From the NCBI GenBank assembly GCA_024274995.1, contig JAJSAA010000159.1, positions 1 to 16,447 of the forward strand: 16,447 nucleotides of DNA, written 5' to 3'. A program made the position numbers and the translations under genes. Shown here in pieces: positions 13,484 through 16,447 of this stretch. Under the pieces are notes generated by a model, which was not told where the DNA came from, searched no databases, and saw only the letters and a list, made by a program, of their open reading frames with translations. Position 1 is the first letter of the stretch. Every line of letters starts with the position of its first letter. The DNA is from Deltaproteobacteria bacterium (GTDB lineage: Bacteria > Desulfobacterota > Desulfobulbia > Desulfobulbales > VMSU01).

Positions 13484-15295
13484 TTAAATCGCAGTCTCAC
13501 AGCCGGCATTTTGTTTATGCTCGGCAAACATCTCATCCAGGTTGTTGCGGGCCAGCTCCAGGTAAGGATCCATAGTAAGGGCAATCTCAAAATTATGAAC
13601 CGCCTCATTATTACGTTTGAGCTTGCGCAGGTTTACTCCAAGATTGGCGAAATCAATGGCCGACCCCGGCTCCAAATCAATGCTGCGGGAGAAGTGGGTG
13701 ACGGCGGTTTCATAATCACCCAGTTTATAATGACAAAATCCGAGAAGATTATGCAGATCAGACCGCTCTTCATCCTCTTCGATACCCAGCCGCAAAATAC
13801 TGATCGCCTCCCCATACCGCTCCATATCCTTCAGACAATCACCCATAAATGAATAAATGTAAGGAAGATCCTCGGCTGCGGGATTCAAGGCCAGCGCCCG
13901 ATTGAAATGGGCCATGGCCTCATCAAAATGCCGCATAGCCGTCTTTTTCTTCCCGAGATAAAACTCAATGAAATAGGCCTGGGGTAAGATCGCGCTCATT
14001 TTATTAAGCTGCTCAATCTGAGCCGCAGGGGCGCTGATCTGTTCGTGGGCCATCTTGGCAGCAAACAGCCCGGCGTTTTTGCTCATGGAGCGTTCCCGGA
14101 AATAAGCACCAGGGACAATGGTGTAGATCGCCGGTATCTGCAGATCCTGATGACGCGCATCAAGTATCAGCACATCCATGTCCAGCTTGGAGAGAGCCGT
14201 TAGACAGCGTTCAATCTCCACCTTCATGTTATCATCTCCAAGATCCGGCAGGTCGGTTAACTTGACGGTTCGACCGGGATTTATGATGTAATCCACCTCC
14301 TCGAGGGACAGAGGCTTGGGCAGGCCGCTGGCCAGGTAATTGGCCTTGGTATTGAAATCACCGGCCAATTGAGCCACCTCGGTCAGAGCACGAATCAGGG
14401 CTTTATTGGGCTCCGGAGTGGTGCCGGCAGTATAGACAATCTCGCTGGTCTCCGGAAAGGTGGAGGGGTCAATGGCCAAAGCGGAGATCGTGGGAATACC
14501 GGTGTCGAGTGTAAAATCGTTGAGATAGACCTGAATCCCGTGGCGGGTGAATTTTTGTAACAGTTCAAGGGCCACCGGATCGGTGATGGAAGCGGGATCA
14601 ATCCGCGGCGCCTTAATCCGCTTACGGGTTATCTCTGCACAGACATGGCGCTCAACGATTTCTGACAACCCCTGCAGAATCGTCTCTTCATAGGTGTTGC
14701 CGGCAGAGGTACCGTTGAATTCATTGATGGCGTAAAACCAGGAAAAGGGCAGCAGCACCATCTCACCCCGATTAAGAAGGGTAGCCCAGGCCCAGCGCAC
14801 GGGAATATCGGCAATAAGCTCGGCCAGGAGTTCCTCCGAAGTGGAGTCATCATGCACCGATTGGAGCAGATATTTGAGCGGCAGTAAGGGCAGCCCTTCG
14901 GCCTTGAGTTCGGCGTAGGTGGCCCGAATAAAATTAGCCGGCTTTTGTTTGAAACTGAAAAAGCTGAAACGCTCAGCCAGTTCCATGCAGGCGCTGGCTC
15001 TGGACTGGGCAGGAGTGCAGCCCTTACCCATCTGCTTCTTGGTGCGGATAACCTCAAAGGCCTCCTTGCCGCAGACGCTGAAATAGACCGGGATATCCAA
15101 ACGACCGTTATCGACCCGCCGCACATCGTTTAGGATATCAAGCCCGGTATCCGCCAGTTTCTGCTTGAACCTGGCCACGGTCTCCTCCGGGCTGCAAACC
15201 TTGTCCTGGTCATAGGTGTAGTGTTTAAAACAATCTCCATAGGTAACGGGGACGGGAACAGGCTGGTTTTGGCTTATTTTACTCATGATAGTCAT
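13484..15295 (-). CDS. YcaO-domain protein with C-terminal TPR repeats
   Basis: A 603-residue protein. Residues about 40-410 are a YcaO domain and about 440-590 are TPR repeats (ALALNPAAED, GEAISILRLGIEEDEE, HNLLGFCHYKLGDYETAV, FANLGVNLRKLKRNNEAV). The ATP/Mg-binding acidic motifs of YcaO are all visible: GKGCTPAQSRASACMELAER (90-109), LSEIVERHVCAE (210-221) and ALTEVAQLAGDF (303-314). YcaO enzymes phosphorylate a peptide-bond oxygen to make azolines, thioamides or amidines. E. coli YcaO is instead linked to RimO-dependent methylthiolation. No precursor peptide, dehydrogenase, TfuA or other TOMM partner gene is present, so this is probably a stand-alone or thioamide-type YcaO, with the TPR part to hold its protein substrate. 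The next gene is a JAMM peptidase, 12 bases away. ATGs at 15295 and 15286 are both possible and neither has a clear Shine-Dalgarno sequence. Confidence 0.9.
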   Translation of the reverse strand: MTIMSKISQNQPVPVPVTYGDCFKHYTYDQDKVCSPEETVARFKQKLADTGLDILNDVRRVDNGRLDIPVYFSVCGKEAFEVIRTKKQMGKGCTPAQSRASACMELAERFSFFSFKQKPANFIRATYAELKAEGLPLLPLKYLLQSVHDDSTSEELLAELIADIPVRWAWATLLNRGEMVLLPFSWFYAINEFNGTSAGNTYEETILQGLSEIVERHVCAEITRKRIKAPRIDPASITDPVALELLQKFTRHGIQVYLNDFTLDTGIPTISALAIDPSTFPETSEIVYTAGTTPEPNKALIRALTEVAQLAGDFNTKANYLASGLPKPLSLEEVDYIINPGRTVKLTDLPDLGDDNMKVEIERCLTALSKLDMDVLILDARHQDLQIPAIYTIVPGAYFRERSMSKNAGLFAAKMAHEQISAPAAQIEQLNKMSAILPQAYFIEFYLGKKKTAMRHFDEAMAHFNRALALNPAAEDLPYIYSFMGDCLKDMERYGEAISILRLGIEEDEERSDLHNLLGFCHYKLGDYETAVTHFSRSIDLEPGSAIDFANLGVNLRKLKRNNEAVHNFEIALTMDPYLELARNNLDEMFAEHKQNAGCETAI

Positions 15296-15652
15296 AATGT
15301 TCAGGTGATCAAAGATAGACGAATTTCACGGGCAGGTTCACTACCCGCTAACGCGGCCCCGAGCATACCCATCCACCCCTCTCTTGTCAAGTTTTATGGT
15401 ACATAGTGGTATCAAATTCCGCCGCTGATCCTAACGGCCCTGAGATCCATGATATCCTTTCACCCCTCAGGGGCAAGCGCTCCAGGAACACCCTGCTGCA
15501 CGCAGATTATTATCATGGGATAATCACAGCAGAAAAAAGAACATCTTGGGCTTTCACAAGAAACAAGATAAAATAGTTGCCGACGGTTAGCAGTTATTTT
15601 TCGACATAAACAAAAAATGGGCTTATCTTTCTGCAAAACCAAGGAGGCACAA
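15296..15652. promoter_or_regulatory. Divergent intergenic region between the ycaO-type gene and zwf
   Basis: These 357 bases hold no convincing gene. For zwf, TTGGGC (15546-15551) and TAAAAT (15569-15574) are spaced by 17 bases and make a fair housekeeping promoter with a leader of about 70 bases. ATTATC-N4-GATAAT (about 15505-15520) is a small palindrome upstream of it. GCCCTGAG and CTCAGGGGC (about 15437-15473) form a short inverted repeat. A copy of the GTAAGCGCTCC-type repeat follows at 15473. No good promoter for the ycaO-type gene stands out. Confidence 0.4.
15473..15498 (+). repeat. Repeat copy in the zwf upstream region
   Basis: GCAAGCGCTCCAGGAACACC, continuing CTG, matches the minus-strand copy ending at 10278 (GTAAGCGCTCCATGAACACC, continuing CTG) with two differences over 23 bases. 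The similarity then fades. It is a single copy with no facing partner within 100 bases. Confidence 0.55.
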
Positions 15653-16447
15653 ATGAGTAAAGACAAAAAACCATGTGATTTTACCATATTCGGGGTTCTG
15701 GGAGATCTGTCGAGGCGCAAATTGTTCCCCGCCCTTTATCAGTTAGACCGGGCCGGTCTGCTCCATGACGACACCCGTGTCATCGGCGTTGCCCGTCATA
15801 AAATCAGCAAAGATGAATTTACCGCCACAATAAGGCAAAGCCTGAATACCTTTGTCACGGACCCCCTGGACTCGGAGGTGGTGGAACGTCTACTGGCCAG
15901 GCTTGTCTATGTATTAATCAATCTGGATGTCCCGGAGGAATACCACGCCTTATGTGAGGTAATTGACCAGAAACATCGAGTGCTGATCAACTATTTTGCC
16001 GTGGCCCCCTTCCTCTTCGATGATATATGCGCCGGTCTGGAGCAGGCGGATATCGTTACCCCGCAGGCCCGGATAGTGATGGAAAAGCCCATTGGCCGGA
16101 ACCTGGCCACCTCGGAGGAGATTAATAATGTAATTGGCCGGGTCTTTAATGAAGAGCAGATATACCGCATCGACCACTATCTCGGCAAGGAAACAGTCAT
16201 GAATCTACTGGCTCTGCGCTTTGCCAACTCTATCTTTACCACCAATTGGGATCACAACACCATTGATCATGTCCAGATCACCGTGGCTGAACAGGTGGGT
16301 ATTGAGGGGCGCTGGGGATATTTTGACAAAGCCGGTCAGCTGCGGGACATGGTTCAGAATCACCTGATGCAGATTCTCACTCTCGTGGCCATGGAGCCGC
16401 CGGTCAACCTGCTGGGAGACAGCCTGCATAATGAAAAGATCAAGGTA
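15653..16447 (+). CDS. zwf: Glucose-6-phosphate 1-dehydrogenase (5' part, runs off window)
   Basis: The first 265 residues of a protein that is usually about 490-510 long; the frame is open to the right edge. The NADP-binding motif reads FTIFGVLGDLSRRKLFPALYQL (the family's GxxGDLxxRKL). EKPIGRNLATS (about 144-154) and the active-site signature RIDHYLGKETVMNLLALRF (about 173-191), with its catalytic His and Lys, are intact. WDHNTIDHVQITVAE and GRWGYFDKAGQLRDMVQNH are also standard. It oxidises glucose-6-phosphate to 6-phosphogluconolactone and yields NADPH, the entry to the oxidative pentose-phosphate pathway. AAGGAGG (15641-15647) five bases before the ATG fixes the start. The glycine-rich loop has Val-Leu where many members have Ala-Ser or Ala-Thr, a mild variation. 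Confidence 0.96.
   Translation, partial: MSKDKKPCDFTIFGVLGDLSRRKLFPALYQLDRAGLLHDDTRVIGVARHKISKDEFTATIRQSLNTFVTDPLDSEVVERLLARLVYVLINLDVPEEYHALCEVIDQKHRVLINYFAVAPFLFDDICAGLEQADIVTPQARIVMEKPIGRNLATSEEINNVIGRVFNEEQIYRIDHYLGKETVMNLLALRFANSIFTTNWDHNTIDHVQITVAEQVGIEGRWGYFDKAGQLRDMVQNHLMQILTLVAMEPPVNLLGDSLHNEKIKV

Noticed and set aside
13055..13852. Long open frame of 265 codons on the plus strand
   Set aside because: It lies antisense to the JAMM and YcaO genes, has no recognisable domain or ribosome-binding site, and its residues mirror the opposite coding strand.

Overview
The window reads as chromosomal DNA of a Gram-negative anaerobe, most likely a sulfate-reducing or sulfur-disproportionating member of the Desulfobacterota (Desulfobulbales-like). 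That placement is inference: it rests on the gene types (a Ralstonia-type NAD-linked hydrogenase beside groESL, a TPR-tailed YcaO protein paired with a JAMM peptidase, a DUF47/PhoU-like protein) and has not been checked by any search. No tRNA, rRNA, CRISPR array, transposase gene or phage gene was seen.

Layout. 1-1530 (minus strand): the N-terminal part of a ZnuA-type zinc-binding lipoprotein/periplasmic protein (cut by the window edge) and, upstream of it, a DUF47 protein. 1531-1998: a gene-poor stretch with a 17-bp inverted repeat, a heat-shock-like promoter, and a perfect 26-bp palindrome just ahead of groES. 1999-4010 (plus): groES-groEL, closed by a strong intrinsic terminator. 4120-9134 (plus): a compact hoxFUYHW operon for a soluble NAD-reducing [NiFe] hydrogenase (group 3d) with its dedicated maturation protease; there is no separate hoxE because a NuoE-like domain is fused to the N-terminus of HoxF. 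9169-12929 (minus): a SWIM zinc-finger protein and a SNF2-family helicase. 13061-15295 (minus): a YcaO-TPR protein followed by a JAMM metallopeptidase, a two-gene operon. 15653-16447 (plus): the start of zwf, glucose-6-phosphate dehydrogenase, cut by the window edge.

How the parts fit. HoxF and HoxU form the NADH-side diaphorase, and HoxY and HoxH the hydrogen-side module. HoxW trims the HoxH C-terminus after nickel insertion; the hyp genes needed for this are not in the window. GroESL sits directly upstream and the gap to hoxF leaves little room for a separate promoter, so some transcriptional linkage is possible. The SNF2 and SWIM genes look like a functional pair acting on DNA. The YcaO-JAMM pair is the most likely candidate here for an undescribed pathway: an ATP-dependent backbone-modifying enzyme with a partner of the peptidase class that acts on ubiquitin-like and sulfur-carrier proteins.

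A short repeat with a conserved head (GTAAGCGCTCC) occurs at least four times, only between 10.1 and 15.5 kb. Two copies face each other in a 104-bp MITE-like unit that supplies the stop codon of the SNF2 gene. Another copy lies inverted just upstream of the SNF2 start, so this gene is bracketed by inverted copies.
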